Below are positions 1-13,081 of a stretch of DNA of 64,000 nucleotides, in pieces. Positions within the stretch are counted from its first letter, which is position 1. Each line of letters starts with the position of its first letter. The stretch spans positions 372,001 to 436,000 of the forward strand of contig QPMI01000457.1 in the NCBI GenBank assembly GCA_004431415.1, written 5' to 3'. The stretch is from Cyanophora paradoxa. Its lineage: Eukaryota > Glaucocystophyceae > Cyanophorales > Cyanophoraceae. The notes below the pieces were generated by a model. That model saw only the letters and a program-made list of their open reading frames with translations, searched no databases and was not told the DNA's origin. The translations under genes and the position numbers were made by a program.

Positions 1-1715
1 TGTAGCTAGCAAGCAGAGCGCGAGGGGGTCTCGTCGACGTCGGCGTCGGACCCCCCGACCCGTAGGACTCGGATTTGTTGTAGCTCGGGGGGCGGGTACG
101 CCCCCAGAACCGTAAAATAAACCATCGATTACTAAGTTACTAGCTCAAGCTTAAGGGGCTAGCGCTCGGGCTGTCCGCCATTAGACCGCCAATTGCAAAC
201 TCCAGCCCAAACTTGGCAAACTTGGCGGCTAGTCGAGCCGCCGGGCCGGCTGGCGGCCAGCTTGAGGGCAGCCTCTTGCGCATGCTGCGCATGCTATAGC
301 TAAGTTGCCATATGCATGGCCAGAAGTCCTAGCTATATATAGCTATATATAGGCTTCCGGATCCGCGATTTCGCGGGGTTTCGCGCCCGGGGGGCGGCGG
401 GGGCCCGGCAGCGGCGGCGGGGGGCCGGGCCCCGGGTGGTACCGTAATGAGAATATTAAGGTCTGTACTTTATTATGTCATCCCCAAATTACGTCGCCTC
501 TGACGTGCGATAACGACATAATTCGGGACCGTCATGGTAGGGCGCCGGCACGCTCAGTGGTACCCAATCAAATTTACCGTCCATATACAGCCTAATACAG
601 GCCTGAAAATTTCATGCCGACATAATTTGGCCATGGGGGCGTCATATTTCGCATGCGCATAGAGAAAACTCGGGTTTTACAACGACATAATTATATAAAA
701 TATAATATTACGGTATGCATATGTTGCGACTTCTTGTCATTCCGTTATATGAATGACTATTCTTAAAAACAAGTGCCTTCTTTTAGGTTCTTTATATTGC
801 TGTTAACGTTGCGTTACGAATCCGAAAAAGCGAACTTCAAGTAGGGGTACCGGTGCGGCTTTAAGCCGGCTTGTTGCGTGCGGCTTGACGGCCAAGCCAA
901 GCCAATTGCAAGCCGGCCGGCCGCGGCAGTGGCCGGCCGGCCATGATAATGATCATATGCATGAATGCATTTTTACAAATGCCGGCCGGCTCATTAGCAA
1001 ATGCATTTTGCAAGCGCGCTCAAGCTTGGCCCGCCTTGAGGCAAGCTTAAGCTTCAAAGGCTTAAGCCTAACTGTGAGGGGGGGCGGGTACTTTATTATA
1101 CCTACGTATACGGTACCCTTCAGATTCAGGCTTCAGCTTCGAATTCCGGATTCCGCATGCGGCTCCGACGGCTCGTTGGCGGCTCCAAGCCCTGCAGCTG
1201 AAGCGTTAGCCGCCGTTAGGGTGTGCTCAATGAATGGACAATTGTCGCTTGTTTAAACTTTGAAATTGCATCTTTTTTTGCGTCTGAGCCGCGGGGTCGC
1301 GGGGCGCCCGCGCCGGCCCCGCGGCCGCGGGCGCCGGCCGCGGGCCGCCGCGGCCCGCCGGCCGGCGCCCCGGCCGCGGGGGCCGCGCGGCCGCGGCCAT
1401 GGCCAAGCCGGGCCAACGCGCTAGTTCTAAACCTACAGTATGAGGCATATTTTATTTCCTGTACTAAATTAACTAGTTCTACAGTACGTATGCGGCATAT
1501 AATAGTATATGATCATGATATATATATGCCGCTATATACCAGGGTACTATAAATTCTATAATATGTCTATACTGTTAGTACTCTACTACTACAGTAGTAC
1601 TAATCTATCTTCTGATCGTGTCCCTTCTCGTGATCCCTCTTGATTCTGTATATATTTTGTGCTAGTTTACTGTATCTTTGATTTGTGATTGCTTTGTTGT
1701 CTTTAATATCACTAC

Positions 1716-1740
1716 CTACGGGGGGTTCGCCCCACCGTAG
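1716..1740. repeat. GC-rich hairpin with TTCG loop
   Basis: CTACGG followed by GGGG, the loop TTCG, CCCC, one unpaired A and CCGTAG can fold into a ten-base-pair stem. It stands out in an AT-rich stretch and is followed by a run of nine A. It could belong to a small structured RNA, but no snRNA, tRNA or other RNA family was recognised around it. Confidence 0.5.
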
Positions 1741-2792
1741 TCTCTCAAAAAAAAAGTACTAATCTATACGATTCTATAGTCCCGTAATTATTATAAACGT
1801 TAACGGTAAACGTTATAAGTTAACTAATAACTTATAAATACCGTTAACGCCGTGACGAACTTCGCCGCCGCCGCGTTGAACTTTCGGAAGTTCGGGCCGG
1901 GAAACCGTTGAATCGAACGGGAACTTGAACAATGTAACGGCCGCACGGGAACTTATGTCGTGACGCCGACGTCACGCCGTCACGTCGCCGTAACGGCGAG
2001 TAGGCTCGGAGTAGCCGACGAGTAACCGTTGAACGAACCAATGACGGTCGCGATCGGCAATGACGGCGGAATGATTGAATGTAGATTGCAATTGCATCTT
2101 GCAAGCTTGAAGACTAAAATCAAACGTTAAAGTTTGCAACTTTAATTTGCAATTGCAACTTGCATTGCAACTTGCAACTGTTGCCAAAGTTGATTCAATG
2201 AGAACACTGACAAGCTTAAAGCTTAACCTGAAGTCTTAACATTGCAACTTTTAATTTGCAACTTCAAGCTTAAAGCTTAAAGCACATTGCAACTTTTAAT
2301 TTGCAACTTCATGCATTTTAAATATTAATTTATAGTGGATACTAGTAGTACTACTGGATAGCTATAGGGACATTGACGTCACTGTTTCTGACGTCGACAG
2401 TGATGTGACACTGATGTCGCGTCGTCGAGTCCGGGCACTGGCCGGGGCCGGCGCCGGGGGGTCTCGCTGACTCTCGCATCGGCCGGATCGGCCGGCGGCA
2501 GCCCCTCTGCAGCTGGATCCCCGGAGTGATCGGACTACCTAGCTACTACGTGTACCGTCACTACCGTGTACGGCGCCTAGCGCGGCTTTTCAAGTTTGCA
2601 TGCTTTTGCAATAATTGCCAGGCAATGCCAGCCCGCCGGGCCGGTGCAAACTTGAAAGTTGAGCAACCTCTAAGCTTTCGAACTTCGGAAGGTAGTCCGA
2701 GTCTGGTATATACTGGTATACATATAAACTGGTACTGCCAGGGCTGTAGTCTGGTACTAGTACTGTAGGAATGCTTAAATTGCCGCGTAGTT

Positions 2793-2860
2793 AAATTGCC
2801 GAATTCGACCAAAACCGGAATTGCCGAAATTGCCGAATTCGACCAAAACCGGAATTGCCG
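2793..2860. repeat. 34-bp tandem direct repeat (two perfect copies)
   Basis: Copies at 2793-2826 and 2827-2860 are identical. Each begins AAATTGCCGAATTCGACC and ends CCGGAATTGCCG. The core AATTGCCG recurs many more times between about 2770 and 2990, including as the inverse CGGCAATT, so this is a small satellite-like patch of spacer DNA. Confidence 0.85.
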
Positions 2861-3257
2861 TGGCGAGAAATTGCCGAAACTCTAGATCTGGATCTCGTCT
2901 ATGGCACCATACAAAATCGGCCGTGTAGCCCTACCCCCTGAGAATTGCCGTGGCGTAAAATTGCCGAATTCGGCCTCTCGGCAATTTACGGCAATTTAAA
3001 ACATCGGCTAGAAAAGCGATCCTACAGTACCGTACTACTAGGCTACTGTGCGGCGTCACGGCGTACTACGTAGTACGTCACTCACTGAGTCACGGCGTAA
3101 ACGGTACTACCGTAGTACGGTATAACCGTATAGGCTGTACATGTGCCACGGTGCCACGGTGTAGCGCAGCTCTGCACTGGCAGGCTGCAGTGCGGCATAC
3201 TCAGTGGCAGTCAGTGCACGTGTTACTACGGTGTTACTAGTTAGCGCTGCAGCCTGG

Positions 3258-3307
3258 CAGACCTAGGTTGTTCAAGAGATCAGCGCTGCAGACCTAGGTT
3301 GTTCAAG
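3258..3307. repeat. 19-bp direct repeat upstream of the 3363 gene
   Basis: CAGACCTAGGTTGTTCAAG occurs at 3258-3276 and again at 3289-3307, and a shorter third copy (CAGACCTAGG) follows near 3321. All lie within about 105 bases of the proposed start codon at 3363, so they could be promoter or 5' leader elements. That role is inference from position only. Confidence 0.7.
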
Positions 3308-3362
3308 CAGATCTAGATCTGCAGACCTAGGCGCTGCAAACAACACAGTGGATGCGCTGCGC

Positions 3363-6300
3363 ATGAATATGGCTCGACGGCCGCGAGCTTCTTCTAGATC
3401 TGTCGCCACACGCACCTTCGGCGTTGTGCAACTATGCATCGTGGCGGCTATCCTCGCAGTTAGTTGCGCGGGGCTCGCCGCTGCCGCGTCTCAGCCCGCC
3501 ATCGGCGACGAGCTGCTGCGCCTCGACTGCGGCGGCCGCCTCCACGTCTTCCCCAACGGCTTTCTCAACGCCACTTTTGACGCGAGCCGCTTCGTGAAAG
3601 GCTCGGGGCTCGCCGAGGTCTTCGTCAGTGCGTGCATTTCTGCAGCGATGCGCGTGTATATATGTTGAGCGTATGCGGACATAAATGCACGAACTTGCAT
3701 GAACGTTAACTTACATACCTAATCATGATCAAGATCCAACATTGACCCCACCCTACGCGTTTCCCGCGCAGAGAAGCTCAAGGATCGCTTGAAATGCGTT
3801 GTAGAGAAGGAGAAGCAGGGAGGCAGCGCGGAGATCACGGACGAGCATTGGTACACGGGGTGGAGCCTGGGCCCACAGGCCGTCGTCAACATCTTCCGCT
3901 CCGTCGGGCGTCGGACGTTCGATGGTCAGCCCGCCTTACGTATACGCTATCTGCTGAAAGCAATGATGGTTTTATCCCTGACTTTCCAATCTGCGCTGGG
4001 AAGCCCTCCCCGCCGCATTGCGGAGTGCGATGCGGAAGACGTACCTGCGCTTGCCCTTCTTCTGGAATTCGTGGTTCGACGTGCGCCCGCCGGCTCAGGC
4101 CTGGCTTCCACGTGCGTTCATTATTATAAGAGTATTGCATACAAATCCGTCTACGCATGCATATGCGGGGTGCCGACCCTTTGCCCTGCCAACGCAGGGA
4201 CCTGTCTCGGCGACGGGCCCTGCTATATGACACTTGACGCTCGCGAGGCCATCGGAGCGACTTTTAAGGTCCGTCTTCCGATGGAGCTCGAGCTCGAGTT
4301 TATATATATTCGAATTCATTACATAGACAATGAGCACAAAGTTCCGACGACCCCGACTGACGACCTGTTCGATTCGGATCCGTGCTTATATTTCAAAATT
4401 AGGTCGCGTACGACCTGTGCCCGGCCACGCACCTCCCCTTCCTGTCGGTCATGTGCGAGGGCTCCATGTGCTCCCGCTTCCTGCGCCCCTGTTCGGTGCG
4501 TTCCTAGGGCTCTCGCACGCCGCTATCAGTTCATGATCATGCGTCGAACATCTCAACTGATATCGATTGTTGTAACTACGCGAATTTCGCCTTTTTGGAT
4601 GCACAGGCGGACGCGGACTGCCAGACGAACTCGGCCGACACGGGCTCGCGGTGCCTTTCGGTCGGGCAGAACCCCACCACCCTGGAAGTCTTCACGGCGC
4701 TCAAGGTGCATATGCATATTATCACGTCCGGCGGTCGATATTCAGTAGCTTTGGCCCAGTGGGCAAGCTTAAAGTAAGCTGACACAAGATAATTTACTTG
4801 AACGCTTGCGCAGGACAAGCTGCTGTACGATGATGCCGACTCCAGTGAGCTCGCAAAAAGCGTGATGAAGGTGCAATCGTTCAAGCTTAAATGTAATTCC
4901 TACATATGCCTATAGCTAACCAAAGGGCGCTCATGAAATGACAGGACTTGGTCAATTACTACCGCTCCATCTTCGGCCTGGGTCCGGATACCTCCGACGT
5001 GCGTTATATAATTAGCTTTGAACATGTATTTGCACCTGAGTTACTCTGATCGTTCTCGCGCTCCGGCACCCCTCTCCCCTACAGACCCCGTCCTACAAAG
5101 TTTGCGCGTTCACCTCAAGTGCGCTTATAGCTATATATGCTTAAATTGTTTGCAATAGCGATCGCGATTTCGCGGGCCGTTGAATGCTCATGATCACTCA
5201 AACAGCTCAACTGAACCTCACTTCGACGGATGGAAATCTGATGCAAGCGGCGCGGCCCATCTGGCAAGCCATATGGAACACCAACGTCCTCTATCCCTAC
5301 ACCTACAGCTACACCTCAAGCCCATACGGGTATACTTCGACTAGCCAGTACAGGGGCTTGGACCTGTGCGCCGTCTCTCAGTTTCGCAATTAAGCTTCAG
5401 CATCCGAGATCTGAGTTCGAATTCGAATCTGAATTCGTACATCGCCTGCGGTCGCAGTTGGCCCTCGCTGTACCAGTGGCTATCGAAGGAGCTGGCCGGC
5501 TGCTCGACTTCGGGGGACACCACCACGTGCTCCAAGATCTCCGACTGGGACGGTGCGCATGCGCATGCGCATGCGGTTATTTACTTTTGCGTGCACGTGG
5601 GGATTTGATCGTGATCGTCCTGATTTAATCTCATCGTGTCGCGCACTCGTGATATATCGATGGCAGGCATCATAAAGCTGACGGACGGCACATCCAAGGC
5701 CGCCGACGCACCGGTTCGTTGATTAAATATTTCTTTAGCGTTTGATCTCGAAGTTCGAGCGCGCGCGCGCGAGGCTCCCGCGACCGCGGCGTCCTCTGAC
5801 TGTCGGACATTTCGCAGGAGCGCAAGCTCGGCCGCGACATCGCTTACTCCGGCCCCCGCGTCGTGCTCGACTCCGACAAGCCCGTCACGAAGATGCTTGC
5901 GTTTGACTGCGAGGGTACGCGAGCATTCGCCCTTTTCTGCAGCTCCAGGTCTGAGGTTTGAGTTCGAGGCCGACCGGCGTCCCCGGGCCCCCGCAGGCGG
6001 GCTCCACGCTGCGCTGATGAATTTCGGCCTCTCCGCGCGCCTCCCGATCGTCCGGCCCGTGGTGAACTGGCTCGGCACGTACCTCAAGCAGCTCGAGGTC
6101 CGCCGCATGCATGCGCCCAAGGAGCTCGAGGGCCGGGCGCCGGCCCGAGGATCATTGCTCATCCGCCTCTGCAGGCGGCTCGCTACCAGGCGCGCTCGGT
6201 CGCCCTTCCGGAGAACAGCAAGATCTACTACGCCCCGTGGACCGCCGCCTACCTGCTGTGCGCCGGATTCGAACGCGCCGCAGCTGCCGCGCATGTGGCC

Positions 6301-9300
6301 TGATCGAGGCCAACGCGCGCGTCGCAGGTCGACGTTCACCAACGCCCCGAACCAGCCCGCGAAGCCGGAGCTCTCCAGTTTTTACGGGGCTTCCGCCGCC
6401 CCCGTCTTCGATGTGCGCACTGCGGCAAATGCATCTTGCTGTAGACGTAAATTCCATCTAACTGAGCACGCGATGCGCAGGTGTCCAAGACGGACTGCAC
6501 GTTCGACAAGCTCGGCAGTCAGGGGTACTGCATGGGAGCCGTCGGTCAGCTGCAGATGCATCCCCGGCCCTACCTCGCATTCGCACGCGAGCGCGAGCGC
6601 GAGCGCCGGTCGCCTGATCGTTGAGCGCAGCCAAGCTCCTGCCGAACGGCCTCAAAGTTGAGGGCGCGCTCGCCCAGTGTCACGGAGAGCCTTCGGGCCT
6701 CCCCGCGTTCGAGATCGGAATATCAGGTTCGCTTCTGCCGAAGCTTCGGTCAAGCAGCTAGATCATGGACTAGAATATTGACATGCTGTACCGGTGTAGG
6801 TCCGGGTGCAAATCACTTGACGGTCCACCAGGTCTGTCTGAAGCCAGTCTAAAAATATTCTGATCTTTTCTAAATCGGATTGATCATGAATGTATGCAGG
6901 CCTGCAAAGAAAACAGCGACTGCGGCAGCTCTGCCACGTGCGAGAACGTCGAGTCGACGCTTGAGGATGGCCTTGACTTGCCCCGTGGCTTTTTCGAAAT
7001 TTACGACACCGTCTCAAACGCAGTCTGGGGGTGCGGACGCAAACTTGACTTCAGCTGCGCGGAAAGGCACCAGTTGAAAATATTTCGGCTCGCAGAAACG
7101 GCCCGCTGCCCCCACCACAGAAAGGCGACATGCAGATGAACGAGATCATGGTCCAAACCAGCGACTGCTCTAAAGATCCCGATAGCTACTCGTATTATTA
7201 CAACGACTACTATGAGTATTTCAGGACTTGCCGCATGTGAGTTCGGATCGATACGTCGATCGCGATGATCATAATCGAGCTCGGCCTTAATCTGTCTGAT
7301 TTTTTGTGCAGCGACGTGGAGTTAGCTCTGAAAGAATTGCTGGGTGATCCTTACAAGATCGTGCCTACGGATCGGACGCAACTGGATCTCCATTTCTACG
7401 ATGCGAGCAATAATCGAATTCCGGTGACAGTCTCAGAATGCGTCCTCAAAACCAACCACGCGATAAAAGGAAGTCTTAGAAACTGCGTGCCCGTTCGAAC
7501 ATACAACAACCCCAACGGCACTGCTAGTCCGGACTACGTGCTCAGTGAAAGCTCATTGCTTACAGTTCCGCTCAACAAATACACGAACTCTTACTACTAC
7601 TCCTCCGGAGAATCAATTTATCTCGACAACACAACGCGGATCGCTCTCAGGTCTATCGGAATGGTGCATCTCGGCGCTTGGTTAACGTTGTTACTTATCA
7701 CGTTGGTATTTTCGCGTTTTCAATACTTATGCCTGGCCCGCTACGCCCATGCATAGCCGCAAAACAAGACCGGTATGCAGACAGATGTGGTTTACCGCGT
7801 GGACGGAACGATAAATAAGGCATGTGCACTTGACGCGATCTTCGAACCGCGGCTTCAAAAGTGCTGCCAAAATTGATCCCGGCCATACAGGTCGAACTTG
7901 TCGCTAAACAGGGGGAGATTCTCGATTCAGTGCAGCTTCAAGTGCCCGTCGACGAACGTATGACGTGCAGTGATTACAGGTTCTAAATTCACCAAGATTG
8001 CTCATCTTCAAGCTTGCTCGCTGATTTTCAATACAGATCGAAGGACTTCAGCGGTGACTGGGTTTGGAAGACTACCGGCACAAGTCGTGCCAGCGCGAAT
8101 GCGACCTGCAATCCTTCATTAGGGAAACGGAATGAAGTGTGAGTATAGTTTTATATCATCTATATCGAATATTAATGTGCTGAATATTGATTTGAATCCA
8201 ATACGCACGTGCACAGTAAACGGCTCGTTGACGCCGTAGAGGAGGGCCTCTTCAAGATCATCACCATCAAATCACACGGACAGAACTCGTATCCTCAAGG
8301 CTATGATGATCGTGAATACTCCGAACGTCAATATCTAGATACCTACCGCGATACTTATTCTAGGGAGGGATACGTGAGTCAATAATGAACTTTCGGAATG
8401 TTACGTGTGCGCGAGATTCTGAAAGGTCACGACTTTCCGCAGTTCCTCGAGGTTGTGTACTCGCCAGAAGCGAAACTCCCTCTCCGCGTGGATCGACAGC
8501 TGCAGTTCGAATTCTACGGAAAACGCGTTGATTTCGACGACAGGGGATACTACAACGTCACGACAGGGCAATACATACAGAAAAATGAATGGACGACGAG
8601 CTCGACTGATGTTCTCATCGCGACGGGATACATGACTTCATCCGATACAGTTTATCCAGGCAGCACCATCCAGATTCGTCTTGAAGGAGGAGGATTCACG
8701 AACTACACCACGTATCCTCCTCGAACATCCTATCCTACGTACCTTGCAGGCTCTATCTACATCCGCGCCTACAATGAGCCGTGCGTTGAAGAGTCCGGGC
8801 CCCCCAAATATTAAGTCTAGCTATAGGATCTCTAGAAATGTGCAAGGGCCGTGTGTCCGAGGTGATCCTTAAAATTGTCGCATTCTCAGGCCGAGATCGT
8901 ACTCGTACAACACGCAATCATCTTTGCCAATCGCGGAGGCCAAAACCGAATTTACCTTTACAGAGCCTTCTGGCGGCTTGCACGGCTGCAGGTTCGAACT
9001 CGAGCTCGCTCGCATACTGCAGCTCAAGAATGAACCGTGCGCATGCTGACCGCGTACGCTGCTCTAGGCTTCATCGGAGCTTGAGGCAAAGCGTTCTCGG
9101 AGACTGGAAGCTTGCCTGCCCTACCTGCGATTCTCCGGCTGGCTTCTGGCCTCCTGCAAAAATCGCTCTGGAGCGGTCCGGATCCTTTCAGCAAAAGCTG
9201 CGAGCAGAGGGGAAGTTGTTTTTTGATGCTTACCCTGACCTTCTTCCAATGGACATGATTTCTATTCCGAACGGAATGGAGAAAACGCACCCCACCAACT

Positions 9301-12300
9301 AGTGCGTTTACCCTTGTATTTCGCAATCTCGTCTGCGCGCGCGACCGGGAATTGCAGTTGGTACTTCAACTACACTCGCGAAGACTACAAGGCCGGCAAA
9401 GACGTTCCCAAGACCCCGACCTGCGAAGATATCCCCAAGTTCTGCCCGGCGGGCAGCGCAGCCCACAAATACTACTCGAGCGAATGCGCGAAAATCGTGA
9501 AAGCGGATCCCTTCGTCGTACCGTCGTACTGGAAAAACGACAATAACTACGACTCATGGGGCCCCCCGCCCTTCTGGGACCCGAAAGGCCCCTTCGGCCT
9601 CCCTGGTCGAGTCAACGAGTATGTGCCCATCGTACAGTTTTTGATATCGCCAGTTCCTGCTCTGGCTGGCTTCATCTCCATGGTCTACACTACGTGCGCT
9701 TGCTTGTGTTCGAGAAAGATTTGCAGGTCTACGTGAATGATAATCTATAACGGCGCCTTCTCTCTTTTTTTTCGCAGAAACGCAAGGGTTCGCGCCAAGC
9801 CTGGGACATATATGCATTTAAGTTTGCTTGCGTGTACATGTAGGGGGATTTTCCGTGCGTGCTAACTTGCCGTCGCGATCGCTGCTAGGCGTGGAACTGG
9901 AACGATATCCGTTGGTTTGGAGCGTATTACACAAGTTGGAAACTGTTCTTCTACGACCCGACGAAGTCCCCCAATCCTGCCGAGTACACGGACGCCACGA
10001 AATTCCTCTTCGGGCCCGACGTGCACGCCCTCCTCGAGAAGACGTGCCCCGCCGACGCCCCTGCGACGCCCGCCATCCTCTTCAGGGACGTCATGAACCT
10101 CCAGGCGCGCGAGACACTCTTACCCACGATCGCGAGTGCTTTTTGTATGTAACCTGCGGGTTTCGGAGCGCAGGCGGAGCGCACGGGCCGCAAGACCGTG
10201 AGCGAGGCGAAGGTCCGGATGTGCCTCCCCGCGACGGTGGACTCGCTCCTCAAGATCAAGGGAGTCGACGCGCTGACGGAGGACCGCAAGTATGTCGCGA
10301 TGGAGGTCCGCAGTCGTCTTTGATTTGAAGGCCTAGCTGTAGGCGCGCGCGGAGGCGCCTCATGATCACCCCGTCCGGATCCACAGGCGTCGAGCATCCC
10401 GGCGGGCGTGGCGGCGATGAAGGTGACGCTGGCGCTCGGGATCAGCAAGGCGGACTTCACGGAGGCCAAGCAGCAGGCCTTCCTCCAGGACGTCTCCGCC
10501 ACCTTCAAAGTCCCCCTCGCCCGCCTCAAGATCCTCTCCGTCGACGTGCGCGCGCACACACACACGCTCGCATTTACATTCGAATTATATGCGCGAGCTG
10601 TACATGTGAACGTCGAGGGTCTTCATTGACGAGACGATCGCGCGCAGGAGGCTCGAGCTCAGCGGCGATCCCTCAGCGCCGCGGCCGGCAAGGTCAACGT
10701 GCAGCTGGAGGTCACCGGGGCCCCGGGCACGGATGCAGCCTCGGTGCGCTTAATGTTTGGATTCCGCAAACAGATTCTCAACCGGGCGCTCGTGATCATA
10801 ATCGAGATCATGATCAGGTCACGAGCTCCATCCAGTCCGCGATCAATGCGCAAGTCCTGCGCGGGGAGACCGCGAATCTGCAGTTCGGCGGCATTTCTGC
10901 GACCGGCGCAATGGCGAAGGTGCGCGTGCACACTGTCCACTTCCCCGACGCGCCGCATGCGCACAGTAAGAAGCAGTGATCGCAAGACGCACCTCTTCCG
11001 GATGCGCAGATTAATATTCCGGATCCCAAATCTGGAGCGGTCAGCACAGGCGAGGACAGTCAGGATTATCGTGCGCATGCAGTTAAACGTTGCGCCTTCG
11101 CCGCATGGATTCCGTGCAAAACTCTGTTCGGTTTCGCAGTCTATATTCCTGGAGTGCCGGCCAGCGCCAGCGATCCCGCCCAGGTCGACGCCATCTGCAA
11201 GACCATCTCTAGCTGCGGCACATGCGCCGGCTCCCTCAACGGTGCGGGATTCGGGCTTGTCATTGGATGCTTCATACGACAGCGATCGCGATCGCTGAGA
11301 GCGGCGGGCGGTGGGGGGCGCCCGTGCGCAGGCCAGTGCGGCTGGTGCGGGAGCTCGTGCGGCGCTCTCAGCACATGCACCTCTACCCTTAAAATCTCGG
11401 AACCGGCGAAGTGCTCGTTCTGGAGTGCGTTTCCCACCACAATATTCACGTCTGCGTGCTTCGGCTCGTCTCACATTCGCGCTCTGGACACGCACGCGTG
11501 CAGGCCCCTTCACCCTCGTCTTCAACCACACGGACACGGTCCCCGAGACGTTCTTCACGGCCCAGGCGACGAAGGACGAGTTCTCGTCGTGGTTCGCGGC
11601 GCTCCTCGACGTCAAAGCCGCCGACATCAAGGTAGGCTTATTCCTTAGATCCCGCCTCTATACTTAAGCTTGCTGGCCATGGTGACGCACACAATCTTCG
11701 CAGATCTCGAGCCTCGCCCGGGGGTCGGTCATCGTGAAGGGCGATGTGGCGTCTGCGGTCTCGCAGGCGGCCGCCGACGGCCGCGCCAAGAGCCTCCTCA
11801 CCCTCGTCTCGGCCGCCGGCCCGCGCACCGTCGGGGGCGTCAGCCTGCAGGCGTCGTGCGACGCCGGCGCCTGCTCGGCCCCGGGCGTGACCCCGCCCTC
11901 GAACACGGACCCGGGCTCCACCGGCTCGGGCTCCGACTCGAACCGCGACAAGATCATCGGCGGCGTCGTGGGCGGCGTCGGAGGCTTCTTCTTCCTCCTC
12001 ATCGTCGGCACCATCGTGTGCGTCCGATTCGAGAATTCGAAGTCCACGCCGCGCGCCCGGCCTCCGCGCTGCATCCGCTCGTTTAATTTGATTTGGAGCT
12101 CACTCTTTCTTCTGCGCACAGGTACTGCTGCTGCTGCAAGAACCGCCGCAGGAAGACGGACACGAAAGGGAAGAAGGAGAAGAAGGGGAAGAAGGGCGGC
12201 AAGGGCGGCGACGCCGACGGCGACGTCGAGGCGGGCAAGGCCCCGCCGCCGCCGCCGCTCGCGGTCGGCGGCCCGGCGCCCTTCCCCGGGCCGCAGAACG

Positions 12301-12320
12301 TCTCCGAAGTGCGGATGTAG
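3363..12320 (+). CDS. Large type I membrane protein with SEA-like and PSI-like modules (multi-exon)
   Basis: ATG 3363 opens a peptide with basic residues and then a hydrophobic stretch (VVQLCIVAAILAVSC), a signal peptide or anchor. About twenty short exons follow, separated by AT-richer introns; the first intron is 3628-3771. Exons to about 9730 encode a cysteine- and tyrosine-rich extracellular region with N-glycosylation sites, with no family recognised. Exons at about 10170-10900 and 11505-11770 encode alpha/beta modules of the SEA-like kind common in algal surface proteins. Between them, about 11180-11390, the pattern C..SC..C...CGWC..SC resembles a PSI domain. About 11945-12025 encodes a glycine-rich transmembrane helix, followed by YCCCCKNRRRK and a lysine-rich, then proline-rich tail ending at TAG 12318-12320. 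I treat this as one gene because exons stay collinear without a new start, but two adjacent genes split near 9200-9350 are possible. Role unknown; a surface receptor or adhesin fits. Confidence 0.6.
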
Positions 12321-13024
12321 CCGTGCACGCGTACGTGCCTGTGCGTGTCACAGCAGCCGCACTGCCGCAGCCGCAGCGCGCGCACGCGCGCGTGCACAGC
12401 TTCAGGCGCCGTTGCCTCTTGCATCGTGCAATCGCGCATGCGGACTAAAATTTATACATGGTTTAGTTATAGGTCTTTTCTTTTCGCCTTTCGTTCTATA
12501 TATATACAGTACTAGTGAATTTCTGGCCATAGAATTCGAAACAGATCTAGATTTGTTCCAATCGCCCGAATATACAGAGCTAATGCTGCTGTACATGTTT
12601 CGAGGCTGCGGCTGGTATACGTAATTCAACTTATCGAGCCTCGGAGGTTATCGAAAAACATTTAGAGCGCATTGGAAGCTATAGCGCACGTGGCTAAGTC
12701 TCTTCTACCGTGCAGTGGTAGGTACTGCATGCTGATAACCATAAAAACATCGGTTTCGAATATCGCCGAGAATTTGAACGTAGCTATATATAGCGACGAA
12801 TTCGAATTCGAATGGATTCAAATAAAGTGTGCGCGCGTGATGCATATGCGGCAACTCCGCTCCATGTCATGGATCCAACAGATGGATCCACTCCGCTAGA
12901 GCTGGCGCCCCTCCCCCCCTCCCTCCCCCCCCCCGTCCCACCCCACCCCACCCGGGCCACCCCCGGCCCGGCCCCGGTCCTCCTTTCGAATTCCCCGAAT
13001 GAACCGCTGACCATGAATGAATGG

Positions 13025-13081
13025 CGTCGACTGGCCATGATGACGTCGACTGGCAATGATGACGTCGACTGGCAACAGTTA
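13025..13081. repeat. 19-bp tandem repeat, three copies
   Basis: Units at 13025-13043, 13044-13062 and 13063-13081 all begin CGTCGACTGGC. The first two differ by one base and the third diverges in its last bases. Each unit carries the palindrome GTCGAC. Confidence 0.85.

Larger units (their letters stand above)
1..3362. other. AT-rich spacer without a convincing gene
   Basis: No reading frame here has the GC-rich codon pattern of the neighbouring exons. The stretch is AT-rich, with very GC-rich islands at about 375-440 and 1285-1420 and many short self-complementary words (AAGCTT, GCATGC, TAGCTA, GGCCGGCC). It also holds small repeats and hairpins that are listed separately. The last hundred bases presumably include the promoter of the gene starting at 3363, but no TATA or initiator element can be assigned with confidence. 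Confidence 0.6.

Noticed and set aside
1216-1552. Overlapping open frames on both strands
   Set aside because: They run through a GC island that lacks stop codons by composition and encode only alanine, arginine, glycine and proline.
2793-2860. CRISPR-like array
   Set aside because: The two 34-bp units are directly adjacent with no spacers, and the genome is eukaryotic.
5581-6342. 253-codon open frame on the minus strand
   Set aside because: It is the reverse of several exons of the plus-strand membrane-protein gene and its peptide is low-complexity arginine- and alanine-rich.
3363-12320. HAP2/GCS1 gamete fusogen
   Set aside because: The single transmembrane helix followed by a CCCC and basic tail is suggestive, but no HAP2 signature block or its cysteine spacing was found.
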